A DNA stretch of 64,000 nt from Rhizobacter sp. Root404 (lineage in GTDB: Bacteria; Pseudomonadota; Gammaproteobacteria; Burkholderiales; Burkholderiaceae_C), in the NCBI RefSeq assembly GCF_001425865.1, contig NZ_LMDS01000005.1, positions 1,346,435 to 1,410,434 on the forward strand, given 5' to 3'. Shown here piece after piece: positions 51,356-59,890 of this stretch. Numbering within the stretch: the stretch's first letter is position 1; every line of letters starts with the position of its first letter. Under the pieces are notes generated by a model. It searched no databases, was not told the DNA's origin, and worked only from the letters and a program-made list of their open reading frames with translations. A program made the translations under genes and the position numbers.

Positions 51356-52533
51356 TGCCGGAGTCGTCGCAGCCTGCGGCAGGGGTCCACGCCAGCTTGC
51401 GCTGGGCGCTGATGTTCGGCAACTTCGTGATCGGCTGCGGCGTGATGTCGGTGGCCGGCACGCTCAACGACATCGCGCGCTCGCTGGACGTGTCGGTCGC
51501 GCTCGCGGGCCAGCTGATCGCGATCGCGGCGGCGACGATGGCGTTCGGCGCCCCGCTGCTGGCGGGCTGGGTCGCGGCCTTCGATCGGCGCCGGCTGCTC
51601 GCACTCGCGCTGGTGTGGTACGGCGCGGGTCATGCGCTGAGCGCGCTCATGCCGAGCTACGCAGCCCTGTGGCCGGTGCGCGCCGTCACGATGCTGGCCG
51701 CGGCGGTGTTCACGCCGCAGGCCGCCGCAGCGATCGGGTACATGGCCGCGCCGCATGAACGCGGCCGCGCGATCACCTTCATCTTCCTCGGCTGGTCGGT
51801 CGCCTCGGTCGCGGGGCTGCCGATGTCGGCCTGGATCGGCGAGACCTTCGGCTGGGAGGTGGCGTTCGCGACCGTCGCGGCGCTGTCGATCGTCGCGGCC
51901 GCCTGGGTCTTCGCGGTGATGCCCGACGGTGTGCGCCCGGCCGCCCTGTCGATGCGCGCCTGGAAGGACGTCTTCACCAGCCCCGTGCTGATGGCGATGG
52001 TGCTGGTCACCGCGCTCTCGGGCGCCGGGCAGTTCACGCTGTTCTCGTACTTCGCGCCCTACTACAAGCACCAGCTCGGCGCGAGCACCGAGCAGATCAC
52101 GATGCTGTTGATGTGGTTCGGCGCGTTCGGGCTGGTCGGCAACGTGGTGCTGACGCGCGTGATCGATCGGGTCGGGCCGAACGTGGCGGTGGCGGTGGCG
52201 CTGTCGCTGATCGCCGTCTCGCTGCTGCTGTGGCCGCTTGGCAGCACGCTGGTCGGCACCGCGGTGATCCTGATCCCGTGGGCGCTGGGCTGCTTCTCGT
52301 CGAACTCGACCCAGCAGGCGCGCCTGGGCATGGCGGCGCCGGCGCTGGCTCCCGCGCTGATGGCGCTGAACACGTCGGCGATCTACCTGGGTCAGGCCGT
52401 CGGCGCGTCGAGCGGCGGCTGGCTGATCTCGCATGGCGGTTATGCGCCGTTGAACTGGTGGGGTCTGGCCTGGTTGCTCGCGGCGATCGGGTTGAGCCTG
52501 TGGGCCGGCAGCCGCAAGGTGGCGTTCGCATGA
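51355..52533 (+). CDS. MFS transporter (drug/arabinose-efflux type)
   Basis: This 392-residue membrane protein has about twelve hydrophobic segments in two halves. The usual inter-helix motifs are seen near GWVAAFDRRRLLALAL and in TRVIDRVGPNVAVAV. The opening WALMFGNFVIGCGVMSVAGTL is typical of the DHA1/AraJ group. ATG overlaps the dehydrogenase stop by one base (TGATG). The substrate is unknown; linkage to a hydroxyacid dehydrogenase suggests an organic acid or a xenobiotic. Confidence 0.87.
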   Translation: MPESSQPAAGVHASLRWALMFGNFVIGCGVMSVAGTLNDIARSLDVSVALAGQLIAIAAATMAFGAPLLAGWVAAFDRRRLLALALVWYGAGHALSALMPSYAALWPVRAVTMLAAAVFTPQAAAAIGYMAAPHERGRAITFIFLGWSVASVAGLPMSAWIGETFGWEVAFATVAALSIVAAAWVFAVMPDGVRPAALSMRAWKDVFTSPVLMAMVLVTALSGAGQFTLFSYFAPYYKHQLGASTEQITMLLMWFGAFGLVGNVVLTRVIDRVGPNVAVAVALSLIAVSLLLWPLGSTLVGTAVILIPWALGCFSSNSTQQARLGMAAPALAPALMALNTSAIYLGQAVGASSGGWLISHGGYAPLNWWGLAWLLAAIGLSLWAGSRKVAFA

Positions 52534-53126
52534 CACCGGCCACGGGCGCGCTGCAGGACGGCACCGACGTTGCGGTGCCGCAGTCGCTCGGCGAGTTGTT
52601 TCTTGCGTTCAACCGGCTCGCGTTGCAGGGTTTCGGGGGCGTGTTGCCGGTGGCGCAGCGCGAGCTGGTCGAGCGCCGCAACTGGTTGACCAAGGACCAG
52701 TTCGTCGAGATGCTCGCGATCAGCCAGGTGCTGCCGGGCCCGAACGTCGTCAACCTGGCGCTGATGTTCGGCGACCGCAGCTTCGGCACGCGCGGTGCGA
52801 TGGCCGCGCTCGGCGGAATGCTGATGGCCCCGATGGTCATCGTGCTGGCGCTGACGGCGCTCTACGTGCGCTTCGACCAGTACCCGATGGTGACCGGCGC
52901 GCTGCGCGGCATGGGCGCGGTCGCGGCGGGGCTGATCCTGTCCACGGGGCTGAAGCTGCTCGGCACGCTGCGCCGCAACGCGATGGGATTGCCGATCTGC
53001 CTGGGCTTCGGCGCGCTCACGCTGATCGGCACCGCGTGGCTGCGGATTCCGCTGGTGTGGGTGATCGCCGGGCTCGGCTCGGTCGCGATCGTCGTCGCGT
53101 GGTGGCGGCTGAAGGCGGCGCGATGA
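52530..53126 (+). CDS. Chromate transporter, ChrA half protein (first of pair)
   Basis: This 198-residue protein of the short-chain CHR family has the signature FGGVLPVAQRELVERRNWL and the conserved SQVLPGPNVVNLALMFG. About six membrane segments are visible. Short ChrA proteins work as pairs of opposite topology and extrude chromate or related anions. ATG overlaps the MFS stop by four bases (ATGA). The second half follows with the same overlap. Substrate is family-based; anions other than chromate are possible. Confidence 0.87.
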   Translation: MTPATGALQDGTDVAVPQSLGELFLAFNRLALQGFGGVLPVAQRELVERRNWLTKDQFVEMLAISQVLPGPNVVNLALMFGDRSFGTRGAMAALGGMLMAPMVIVLALTALYVRFDQYPMVTGALRGMGAVAAGLILSTGLKLLGTLRRNAMGLPICLGFGALTLIGTAWLRIPLVWVIAGLGSVAIVVAWWRLKAAR

Positions 53127-53668
53127 AGCTCGACGCGACCGACCTGTTCGGCCTGTTCACCCATTTCCTGATCCTGAGCCTGCTCGCGGTCGGCGGCGCG
53201 ATCACGACGGTGCCCGACATGCACCGCTACATCGTCGTCGAGCATCACTGGTTGACGGACGCCCAATTCACCGCGTCGATCGCGATCGCGCAAGCAGCGC
53301 CCGGGCCGAACGTGTTGTTCGTCGCCGTGCTCGGCTGGAACGTGGCCGGGCCGCTGGGCACGCTGGCGACGATGACCGGCATCCTGGTGCCATCGACGGT
53401 GCTGTCCTTGTGGGCCACGCGCTGGGGCGCGCAACGGCGCGAGACGCGCTTCGTGCGCGCCTTCACCGCCGGGCTGACGCCGCTGACGCTGGGCCTGCTG
53501 CTCGCGACCGGCTGGGTGCTCGCCGAACCCTACCTGCGCGACCCGGCGCACCGCTGGGGCGCGCTCGCGCTGATCGTCGTCAGCATCGTCGTGATGCTGC
53601 GCACCAAGCTCAGCCCGATGTGGTTGGTCGCGCTCGGCACCGTGGCCGGCGCACTCGGCTTCGTTTGA
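53123..53668 (+). CDS. Chromate transporter, ChrA half protein (second of pair)
   Basis: This 181-residue partner of the preceding gene has the signature AVGGAITTVPDMHRYIVVEHHWL and the conserved IAQAAPGPNVLFVAVLGW, with about six membrane segments. Two separate genes overlapping by four bases (ATGA) replace the single long ChrA of many proteobacteria. It probably forms a heterodimer with the first half in the inner membrane. Confidence 0.87.
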   Translation: MKLDATDLFGLFTHFLILSLLAVGGAITTVPDMHRYIVVEHHWLTDAQFTASIAIAQAAPGPNVLFVAVLGWNVAGPLGTLATMTGILVPSTVLSLWATRWGAQRRETRFVRAFTAGLTPLTLGLLLATGWVLAEPYLRDPAHRWGALALIVVSIVVMLRTKLSPMWLVALGTVAGALGFV

Positions 53669-53685
53669 GGCCGGCCGGCGATCCT

Positions 53686-54150
53686 TCAGCCGAGCGCGCG
53701 CTCGACCACGCCGGGCAGTGCGCGCAGGTCGTCCACCACCGCACTCGGCAGCTCCGACCAGTCGCTGGACGCGTTCGCCTCGTGCGTCGCCGCGACCAGC
53801 ACGTCGGCCCCGCCGTCGGCCGCTGCGCTGACCATCAGGCTCAACGGCATGGCCGGCCGCGAATCGGCCTCGTTCATCACCACCAGCGTGCCGCCGATCG
53901 ACGAGGCCAGCACGAGCACCGGCGGCGCGCCGGCCACCCGCGCCAGGACCGACAGCCCGCGGTCGCGCGCCGCCAGCTCGATGCGCTGCAGCGTTTCGCT
54001 CACATCGTAGCGACTGTGGCGCAGCAGGCGCAGCGCATGGCTGCGTTCCGATTCGGAAGCGCCGCGCAGCGGAATCATCGCGGCCATCACGACGGCCAGG
54101 CTGCCGGTCATCCACAGGCGGAACGGGCGAGGCAGGATGATGTTCTTCAT
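53686..54150 (-). CDS. Secreted DUF302-like protein
   Basis: This 154-residue protein has an N-terminal hydrophobic segment (about residues 10-30, FRLWMTGSLAVVMAAMIPLRG) that acts as signal peptide or anchor. A DUF302-like domain follows, with YDVSETLQRIELAARDRGL, then a strand near VLARVAGAPPVLVL and the late block PLSLMVSAAADGG. DUF302 proteins are small alpha/beta domains of unknown role. It is convergent with the ChrA pair. The assignment is by pattern only. Confidence 0.6.
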   Translation of the reverse strand: MKNIILPRPFRLWMTGSLAVVMAAMIPLRGASESERSHALRLLRHSRYDVSETLQRIELAARDRGLSVLARVAGAPPVLVLASSIGGTLVVMNEADSRPAMPLSLMVSAAADGGADVLVAATHEANASSDWSELPSAVVDDLRALPGVVERALG

Positions 54151-54207
54151 GCGGACAGCCTAGGGGCGACCTGTGACGGCCGCAAGACATGTCGCGTCAA
54201 GATTGGT

Positions 54208-54237
54208 AAAAGTTCAACCCGCGGGTCGACCGCGGGG
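54208..54237 (-). terminator. Rho-independent terminator after upp
   Basis: CCCGCGG (54218-54224) and CCGCGGG (54230-54236) form a perfect 7-bp stem with a 5-base loop. On the minus strand the stem is followed by TTGAACTTTT. It starts about three bases after the upp stop. Confidence 0.75.
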
Positions 54238-54239
54238 CA

Positions 54240-54866
54240 TCACTTGGTGCCGAAGATCTTGTCGCCCGCGTCGCCCAGGCCGGGGATGATGTAACCGATC
54301 TCGTTCAGGTGGCTGTCGATCGACGCGGTCCAGCAGCGCACGTCCGGGTGCGCCTTGTCGAGTGCGGCCACGCCCTCGGGCGCCGCGACCAGCACCAGCG
54401 CGCGGATGTCCTTGCAGCCGCGCTGCTTCAGCAGATCGACGGTCGCGATCATCGACCCGGCGGTCGCGAGCATCGGGTCGATGATCAACGCGGTGCGTTC
54501 GTCCAGCTTGCCGACAAACTTCTCGAAGTAGTTCTCGGGCTGCAGGGTCTCGTGGTTGCGGCTGAGGCCGACGACGCTGACCTTGGCGCTCGGGATCATG
54601 TCGAGCACGCCGTCGAGCATGCCCAGGCCGGCGCGCAGGATCGGCACGACCGTGACCTTCTTGCCGCTGATCCGCTCGATCTCGGCCGGGCCGCTCCAGC
54701 ATGCGATCGTCGTCTTCTCGAGCGGGAAATCGGCGGTCGCCTCATACGCGAGCAAGCGCGCGAGCTCGTTCGTCAGCTCGCGGAACTTTTTCGTGGAGAT
54801 GTCGTTCTCGCGCAGCAGGCCGACCTTGTGCTTGACCAGCGGATGCTTGACGTCGATCACCGGCAT
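54240..54866 (-). CDS. upp: Uracil phosphoribosyltransferase
   Basis: This 208-residue type I PRTase salvages uracil to UMP with PRPP. The PRPP loop is IIDPMLATAGSMIA, the uracil-binding C-terminus is IPGLGDAGDKIFGT, and the RaGL loop is VPILRAGLGMLDG. The length is exactly that of the family. It follows rlmB by 13 bases and ends at a clear terminator. Confidence 0.96.
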   Translation of the reverse strand: MPVIDVKHPLVKHKVGLLRENDISTKKFRELTNELARLLAYEATADFPLEKTTIACWSGPAEIERISGKKVTVVPILRAGLGMLDGVLDMIPSAKVSVVGLSRNHETLQPENYFEKFVGKLDERTALIIDPMLATAGSMIATVDLLKQRGCKDIRALVLVAAPEGVAALDKAHPDVRCWTASIDSHLNEIGYIIPGLGDAGDKIFGTK

Positions 54867-54879
54867 GGATGGTTCTCCT

Positions 54880-55626
54880 TCACGACTTCTTGAGGCGCTG
54901 GCGCACCGCTTCGTACAGACACAAGCCGCTGGCGACCGACACGTTCAGGCTCTCGACCGCACCGGCCATCGGCAGGCGGACCAGCTCGTCGCAGGTCTTG
55001 CCGGTGAGCTGGCGCATGCCGCTGCCTTCGGCGCCGAGCACCAGCGCGACCGGGCCGGTCAGGTCGAGGTCGTAGAGCGAGCGCTGCGCGTCGTCCGAGG
55101 TACCGATGATGCGGATGTCGCGCTCCTTCAGCTCATTCAAGGTGCGTGCCAGGTTGGTGACCATGAAGTACGGCACCGTGTCGGCCGCGCCGCTCGCGAC
55201 CTTCGCGACCGTCGCGTTGATGCCGACCGCGTGGTCCTTCGGCGCGATCACCGCATGCGCGCCGGCGCCGTCGGCCACGCGCAGGCAGGCGCCGAGGTTG
55301 TGCGGGTCGGTGATGCCGTCGAGCACCAGCAGCAGCGCCGGGCCGTCGACGGCGTCGAGCGTGTCGTCGAGCGAGTTGCTGATCGACAGCGCCTCGACCC
55401 GCGCGGCGACGCCCTGGTGGCGCTGCGAACCGCTGAGCTTGGCCAGGCGCTCGTCGTCGCTGTCGACCAGCTTGACGCCGGCCTCGCGGGCGCGCTCGAC
55501 GAACTGGCGCATGCGCTGATCGCGCCGCGAGGCGTCCACATGCACCTCGAGGACCGACCGCGGCGCGGACTTCAGTCGCACGGTCACCGCGTGGAAGCCG
55601 AACAGGACTTGCTTTCCCTTTGTCAT
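54880..55626 (-). CDS. rlmB: 23S rRNA (guanosine-2251-2'-O)-methyltransferase
   Basis: This 248-residue SpoU/TrmH-class SPOUT methyltransferase has an N-terminal L30e-like domain (about 1-75, KQVLFGFHAVTVRLK). The trefoil-knot catalytic core has motifs LDGITDPHNLGACLR, LVLGAEGSGMRQLT and GAVESLNVSVASGL. It methylates G2251 in the peptidyl-transferase P loop. It is the first gene of a two-gene transcript with upp and is divergent from the FAD oxygenase gene, only 29 bases away. Confidence 0.94.
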   Translation of the reverse strand: MTKGKQVLFGFHAVTVRLKSAPRSVLEVHVDASRRDQRMRQFVERAREAGVKLVDSDDERLAKLSGSQRHQGVAARVEALSISNSLDDTLDAVDGPALLLVLDGITDPHNLGACLRVADGAGAHAVIAPKDHAVGINATVAKVASGAADTVPYFMVTNLARTLNELKERDIRIIGTSDDAQRSLYDLDLTGPVALVLGAEGSGMRQLTGKTCDELVRLPMAGAVESLNVSVASGLCLYEAVRQRLKKS

Positions 55627-55655
55627 TCGCCGATGTTACGGCCTACGATCGCGCC

Positions 55656-56903
55656 ATGGACGCCACGCCCTCGCTCCGCACCGAATGCTGCATCGCCGGC
55701 GGTGGCCCGGCCGGGCTGATGCTGGGCTTCCTGCTCGCGCGGGCCGGTGTCGACGTGATCGTGCTCGAGAAACACCTCGACTTCCTGCGCGACTTCCGCG
55801 GCGACACGATCCACCCGTCCACGCTGACCGTGCTCGACGACCTCGGGCTGCTCGAGGACTTCCTGAAACTGCCGCACGACGAGGTGACGGAGCTGGTCGG
55901 CGATGTCTACGGCGAGTCCGTCACGATCGCCGACTTCACCCACCTCGACGCGCCGCGGCCGTTCATGGTGCTGGTGCCGCAATGGGACTTCCTCGATTTC
56001 ATCGCGGATCGGGCGCGCGCACTGCCGAATTTCTCGCTCCGCCTGGGCGCGAAGGCGCTGGGCGTGATCGAGCGCCCGGACGACGGCGCGGTGATCGGCG
56101 TCAACGTGCAGACGGCCGAAGGCGGCTTCGCGGTCCACGCCGACCTGGTCGTCGCCGCGGACGGCCGCCACACCACGCTGCGCGGGAGCGCCGGCCTGGC
56201 AAGCGAGGACCTCGCCGCGCCGATCGACGTGCTCTGGTTCCGCGTCCCGCGCGACCGCGCCGACCCGCGCTCGCAGACCGGGGGCTCGATCCGCCCCGGC
56301 GCCCTGCTCGTCACGCTGAACCGCGGCGACTACTGGCAGTGCGCATACGTGATCCCGAAGGGCTCGCTCGCCGCCCTGCAGGCCGCCGGCCTCGACGCGT
56401 TCCGCGACCGCGTCGGCGCGGTCGCGCCATTCCTGGTCCCCGGCAGTTCGACGCTGACCGATTGGGACCAGATCAAGCTGCTCAGTGTGCAGATCAGCCG
56501 CATGCCGCGCTGGTGGCGCGACGGGTTGCTGTGCATCGGCGATGCGGCGCATGCGATGTCGCCGGTCGGCGGCGTCGGCATCAACCTGGCCATCCAGGAC
56601 GCGGTGGCTGCGTCGAACCTGCTGACCGAACCACTGCGCGAGAAGCGCCTGACGCCCGAGCACCTGGAGGCCGTGCAGCGCCGCCGCGATTGGCCGGCCC
56701 GGGTGACGCAGCGGGCCCAGATCGCGATCCAGAACGAGGTGCTGGCGCCGGTGCTCGCCGGCACCGCGGCGCCCGCCGAGCTGCCGCTGCCGGTGCGGCT
56801 GCTGCAACGCTTCGCGGTGCTGCGGCGGCTGCCGGCGCGGCTGGTCGGCATCGGCGTGCGGCCCGAGCGGGTCGAGACGCGGGCCGTGAGCCGACAACCC
56901 TAG
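55656..56903 (+). CDS. FAD-dependent aromatic-hydroxylase-family monooxygenase
   Basis: This 415-residue class A flavoprotein monooxygenase has the dinucleotide motif CIAGGGPAGLMLGFLLARAG (residues about 12-31), the DG motif VVAADGRHTTLRG and the FAD-ribityl motif GLLCIGDAAHAMSPVGGVG. Hydroxylases of this class act on aromatics, quinone precursors or antibiotics. There is no pathway context here, and substrate is unknown. ATG at 55656 starts 29 bases from the divergent rlmB. Confidence 0.85.
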   Translation: MDATPSLRTECCIAGGGPAGLMLGFLLARAGVDVIVLEKHLDFLRDFRGDTIHPSTLTVLDDLGLLEDFLKLPHDEVTELVGDVYGESVTIADFTHLDAPRPFMVLVPQWDFLDFIADRARALPNFSLRLGAKALGVIERPDDGAVIGVNVQTAEGGFAVHADLVVAADGRHTTLRGSAGLASEDLAAPIDVLWFRVPRDRADPRSQTGGSIRPGALLVTLNRGDYWQCAYVIPKGSLAALQAAGLDAFRDRVGAVAPFLVPGSSTLTDWDQIKLLSVQISRMPRWWRDGLLCIGDAAHAMSPVGGVGINLAIQDAVAASNLLTEPLREKRLTPEHLEAVQRRRDWPARVTQRAQIAIQNEVLAPVLAGTAAPAELPLPVRLLQRFAVLRRLPARLVGIGVRPERVETRAVSRQP

Positions 56904-56957
56904 CGCGTCGGGTACGATCCGCGCCGCCCTTCACCACCGCCGCGCCGGAGCCACCCC

Positions 56958-57575
56958 ATGCAAATGATCTGCCTCGACCTCGAAGGCGTGCTCTTCCCCG
57001 AGATCTGGATCGAGTTCTCGAAGCGCACCGGCATCACGGAACTGTCGCGCACCACCCGCGACGAGCCGGACTACGACAAGCTGATGAACTTCCGCATCGG
57101 CCTGCTCGCGCAGCACGGGCTGAAGCTGGCCGACATCCAGGACGTGATCGCGGGCATGGGCCCGATGGCGGGCGCGAAGGACTTCCTGGACGACCTGCGC
57201 AGCCGCTACCAGGTGATCATCCTGTCCGACACGTTCTACGAGTTCGCGCAGCCGCTGATGAAGCAACTGGGCTGGCCGACCCTGATGTGCCACAAGCTCG
57301 AGGTCGATGCCGACGGCTTCGTGCGCCGCCACGTGCTGCGCCAGCCGGACCAGAAGCGCCACGCCGTCAACGCGCTGCGTGGCCTCAACTTCCAGGTGAT
57401 CGCCGCTGGCGACTCCTACAACGACACCGGCATGCTCGGCGCCGCGCACGCCGGCTTCTTCATCCATCCGCCCGAAGCCATCGTCAAGCAGTTCCCGCAG
57501 TTCCCGGTGACACGCAACTATGCCGACCTGAAGTCGGCGATCGACACCGCCGCGCTGCGGCTGCGCGGCGGTTGA
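56958..57575 (+). CDS. thrH: Phosphoserine phosphatase / homoserine phosphotransferase ThrH
   Basis: This 205-residue HAD phosphatase has motif I MICLDLEGVLFPEIW, with Glu (E9) in place of the usual second Asp, a ThrH hallmark. Motif II is IILSDTFYEFAQPLM and motif IV AGDSYNDTGML. It can dephosphorylate phosphoserine and move the phosphate to homoserine, linking serine and threonine synthesis. It is a single gene, 54 bases after the FAD oxygenase; no other ser/thr genes are near. Confidence 0.93.
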   Translation: MQMICLDLEGVLFPEIWIEFSKRTGITELSRTTRDEPDYDKLMNFRIGLLAQHGLKLADIQDVIAGMGPMAGAKDFLDDLRSRYQVIILSDTFYEFAQPLMKQLGWPTLMCHKLEVDADGFVRRHVLRQPDQKRHAVNALRGLNFQVIAAGDSYNDTGMLGAAHAGFFIHPPEAIVKQFPQFPVTRNYADLKSAIDTAALRLRGG

Positions 57576-57591
57576 CCGGCACCGCGACCGT

Positions 57592-57800
57592 TCAGTCGCG
57601 ACCGCGGCGGGCGCAGCGGTCGTCGACCAGGCAGCTGCGGTAGCTCGGATCGGTCTTCAGCAGATAGCGCGTTCGCGCCGCGAAGGCCGCAGGGCTTCCC
57701 CGGCCCGATGCCGTCGGCAGGACGGCCGGAGACGACCCAATCGCAGGGCTTGGCATACGGCGCGTTGAAGGCCAGGCTGCCCCAGCGCAGCCACGCGGAC
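57592..57800 (-). pseudogene. Remnant of a gene with an apparent frameshift
   Basis: Two protein-like pieces occur in different frames. Directly downstream of the acyltransferase stop one frame reads SAWLRWGSLAFNAPYAKPCD and on to about 57695. From about 57690 another frame reads RTRYLLKTDPSYRSCLVDD to a stop at 57592. Joined, they would be a C-terminal stretch of about 70 residues with Trp, Tyr and two Cys, as in a secreted protein. There is no start codon for the first piece. I do not know the parent family. It could also be chance coding potential. Confidence 0.4.
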
Positions 57801-58541
57801 TCAGCGGCGCAACGTGGAGACCAGCATGAGCGCGCCGATCAGCACCGGTTGGTGCAGCATGTAGAAGCTCAGGCTCCAGCGGCCGAGCGTCGCGAGCGGC
57901 GCGAGCGCCGCGGGCAGCGTACCGGTGAGCCAGTCGCGGCGCTGCACCAGCACCCACTGGCCCGCCGCCATGCCCCACCACATCACGCCGAGCCACGGCA
58001 GCAGCGGCACGTAGTCCTCGGTGACCGGCTTGCGGGTGACCAGGCCGAGCCCGTTGGTCCAGCGCGTGTCGAAGAAGGGGTGCTGAACGAACTGCGGCAG
58101 CAGGATCGCGACGAGCCCGAGCGGCCACAGCCAACGCCCCGCGCCGCCGCTCACCCGCATCACGATCAGCGCAAGCGCGATGCAGTGCAAGACCCCGAAG
58201 CTGATGTAGCTGCGCGGGAACATCCACAGCGAACCGATCGTCACCAGCAACGCGCAGCCCGCCACCTGCGCCCAGCGGCGCCAGAAGCGCGGCCAGGGCT
58301 GGCGCTGCTCGAGCGCGATCGCCTGGCCGAGCCCGGCGCAGAACAGGAACAGGCTGACGATGCAGCTGCGCTGCAGGGTCCAGAACGGGTCGGCGTAGAA
58401 GTTCTGGCGGATGAAGCCGAAGTAGTTCAGGTCGAAGCAGAAATGGAACAGCGCCATCCAGACGATCGCGACCGCGCGCAGCGCGTCGAGGCGGTCGAAG
58501 CGCTGGCGCGCGGTTGCGGAAGGTCTCGTCGTCGCGGTCAC
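57801..58541 (-). CDS. DUF1624 / heparan-alpha-glucosaminide N-acetyltransferase-like membrane protein
   Basis: This 246-residue membrane protein opens with RFDRLDALRAVAIVWMALFHF, containing the conserved His of the HGSNAT-like catalytic domain. About six to eight membrane helices follow, with WMFPRSYISFGVLHCIALAL and the end SFYMLHQPVLIGALML. Such proteins acylate sugars across the membrane. The start is a GTG at 58541 overlapping the stop of the preceding gene (GTGA). The sequence right after its stop (57592-57800) looks like a decayed gene. Confidence 0.82.
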   Translation of the reverse strand: MTATTRPSATARQRFDRLDALRAVAIVWMALFHFCFDLNYFGFIRQNFYADPFWTLQRSCIVSLFLFCAGLGQAIALEQRQPWPRFWRRWAQVAGCALLVTIGSLWMFPRSYISFGVLHCIALALIVMRVSGGAGRWLWPLGLVAILLPQFVQHPFFDTRWTNGLGLVTRKPVTEDYVPLLPWLGVMWWGMAAGQWVLVQRRDWLTGTLPAALAPLATLGRWSLSFYMLHQPVLIGALMLVSTLRR

Positions 58542-58945
58542 GCAGGGACGATAGCGCAGCCGCGCTTCAACCCGATGAACTCCAGCGCCGCGAAGGCGAG
58601 CACGGTGACGACCTGCAGCACCAGGAAGCCCTCGCCCAACGGCGTGAGGGGCATGGCCGTGCCGACCATCAGCAGGCCGCAATCGATCGCCCAGACCAGG
58701 TTCACGACGATCGCGACCCAGATCGCCGCGCGCGGCACGCGGCGCCGCGTCGCGAGCCAGGCTACGTAGGCGGCGTAGGGAAACAGCGCAACGCCGGCCA
58801 GCGCCAGCACCGAACCGGGCATGCCGAGCTGGCCGTGCAGCGGGCTCGCGCCCAGCGCCATCACGGCGCCGACCGCGGCGCTGACGAGCGCATCGGCCCA
58901 CAGCACGCGACGCAGGAAGAGACCAGGTTGAATCGGTTGCGACAT
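58538..58945 (-). CDS. Small four-helix integral membrane protein (135 aa)
   Basis: Four hydrophobic segments are visible, around ALVSAAVGAVMALGA, VLALAGVALFPYAAYVAW, IWVAIVVNLVWAIDCGLLMV and FLVLQVVTVLAFAAL. A short charged C-terminus follows. I recognise it only as an uncharacterised membrane protein. ATG at 58945 has AGGAG 7 bases upstream. It overlaps the acyltransferase gene by four bases (GTGA), forming a two-gene unit divergent from the XRE regulator, which may control it. Confidence 0.75.
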   Translation of the reverse strand: MSQPIQPGLFLRRVLWADALVSAAVGAVMALGASPLHGQLGMPGSVLALAGVALFPYAAYVAWLATRRRVPRAAIWVAIVVNLVWAIDCGLLMVGTAMPLTPLGEGFLVLQVVTVLAFAALEFIGLKRGCAIVPA

Positions 58946-59068
58946 GGATGACTCCTGTTGGGGGTTCGCCGCCGATCGCGGCGTGATCAATGCTCGACGG
59001 CGCGGGTCACCGAGTCCATGACCCTGCAGGTCATGCGGGTCGCGCCGATGCTGCGCTATCGTCCCGAC

Positions 59069-59875
59069 ATGAGCCCCTCTGCCACGCCGCCCGTCGGCAC
59101 GCAACTGCGCGAATGGCGTCAGCGCCGCCGCCTGAGCCAGCTCGACCTCTCGGTCGATGCCGAGGTCTCGACGCGGCATCTGAGTTGCGTGGAAACCGGC
59201 CGCGCGATGCCGAGCCGGGAGATGGTGCTGCGCCTGGCCGACCGGCTCGACGTGCCGCTGCGCGAACGCAACCGGCTGTTGACGGCGGCAGGGTTCGCGC
59301 CGATGTACGCGGAACGCGGGCTGGACGACCCGGCGCTCTCGGCCGCACGCGCCGCGGTCGAGCAGATCCTGGAGGCGCACGAGCCCTTCCCTGCGCTCGC
59401 GGTCGACCGGCACTGGAACCTGATCGCGCACAACGCAGCGTCCGGCGCGCTGCTCACGATGGGGGTCGCCCCCGAACTCCTGGCGCCGCCGGTCAATGTG
59501 CTGCGCGTCAGCCTCCATCCCGACGGCCTGGCCCCGCGCATTCTCAACCTGGCGCAGTGGCGCGCGCACCTGTTCGAGCGCCTGCATCACCAGATCGCCG
59601 TGACCGCCGACGCGACACTCGCCGCGCTCGCCGACGAACTCGCCGGCTACCCCGTGCCCGCGCACGACGGCGCGGCCGCCTTCACGCCCCACGCGTCGAT
59701 CGTCGTCCCGCTCGTCCTCGACACCCCGCTGGGCATCCTGTCGCTGATCAGCACGATGACGGTGTTCGGCACGCCGGTGGAGATCACGCTGTCGGAACTC
59801 GCGTTGGAGACCTTCTTCCCAGCCGACGCGGCCACCGCCGAGGCGCTGCGTGCCGCGGCGGCAGCCCGGCGCTAG
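59069..59875 (+). CDS. XRE-family regulator with MmyB-like ligand-binding domain
   Basis: This 268-residue regulator has an N-terminal helix-turn-helix (about 10-68: LREWRQRRRLSQLDLSVDAE, then STRHLSCVETGRAMPS). The C-terminal domain is of the MmyB type (about 100-255), opening ILEAHEPFPALAVDRHWNLI. The latter binds a small hydrophobic ligand in known members. ATG at 59069 fits the start of the HTH homology; in-frame ATGs lie upstream but precede non-conserved sequence. It is divergent from the membrane-protein pair (123-base gap), which is its likely target. Confidence 0.85.
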   Translation: MSPSATPPVGTQLREWRQRRRLSQLDLSVDAEVSTRHLSCVETGRAMPSREMVLRLADRLDVPLRERNRLLTAAGFAPMYAERGLDDPALSAARAAVEQILEAHEPFPALAVDRHWNLIAHNAASGALLTMGVAPELLAPPVNVLRVSLHPDGLAPRILNLAQWRAHLFERLHHQIAVTADATLAALADELAGYPVPAHDGAAAFTPHASIVVPLVLDTPLGILSLISTMTVFGTPVEITLSELALETFFPADAATAEALRAAAAARR

Positions 59876-59890
59876 GTCGGCCTAGCCGAC
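59871..59890. terminator. Overlapping short hairpins between convergent genes
   Basis: Two alternative 6-bp hairpins share these bases: GCTAGG with CCTAGC (59871-59876 and 59881-59886) and GTCGGC with GCCGAC (59876-59881 and 59885-59890). They cover both stop codons of the convergent XRE and purL genes. No T-run is present; a 3'-end role is a guess. Confidence 0.35.
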
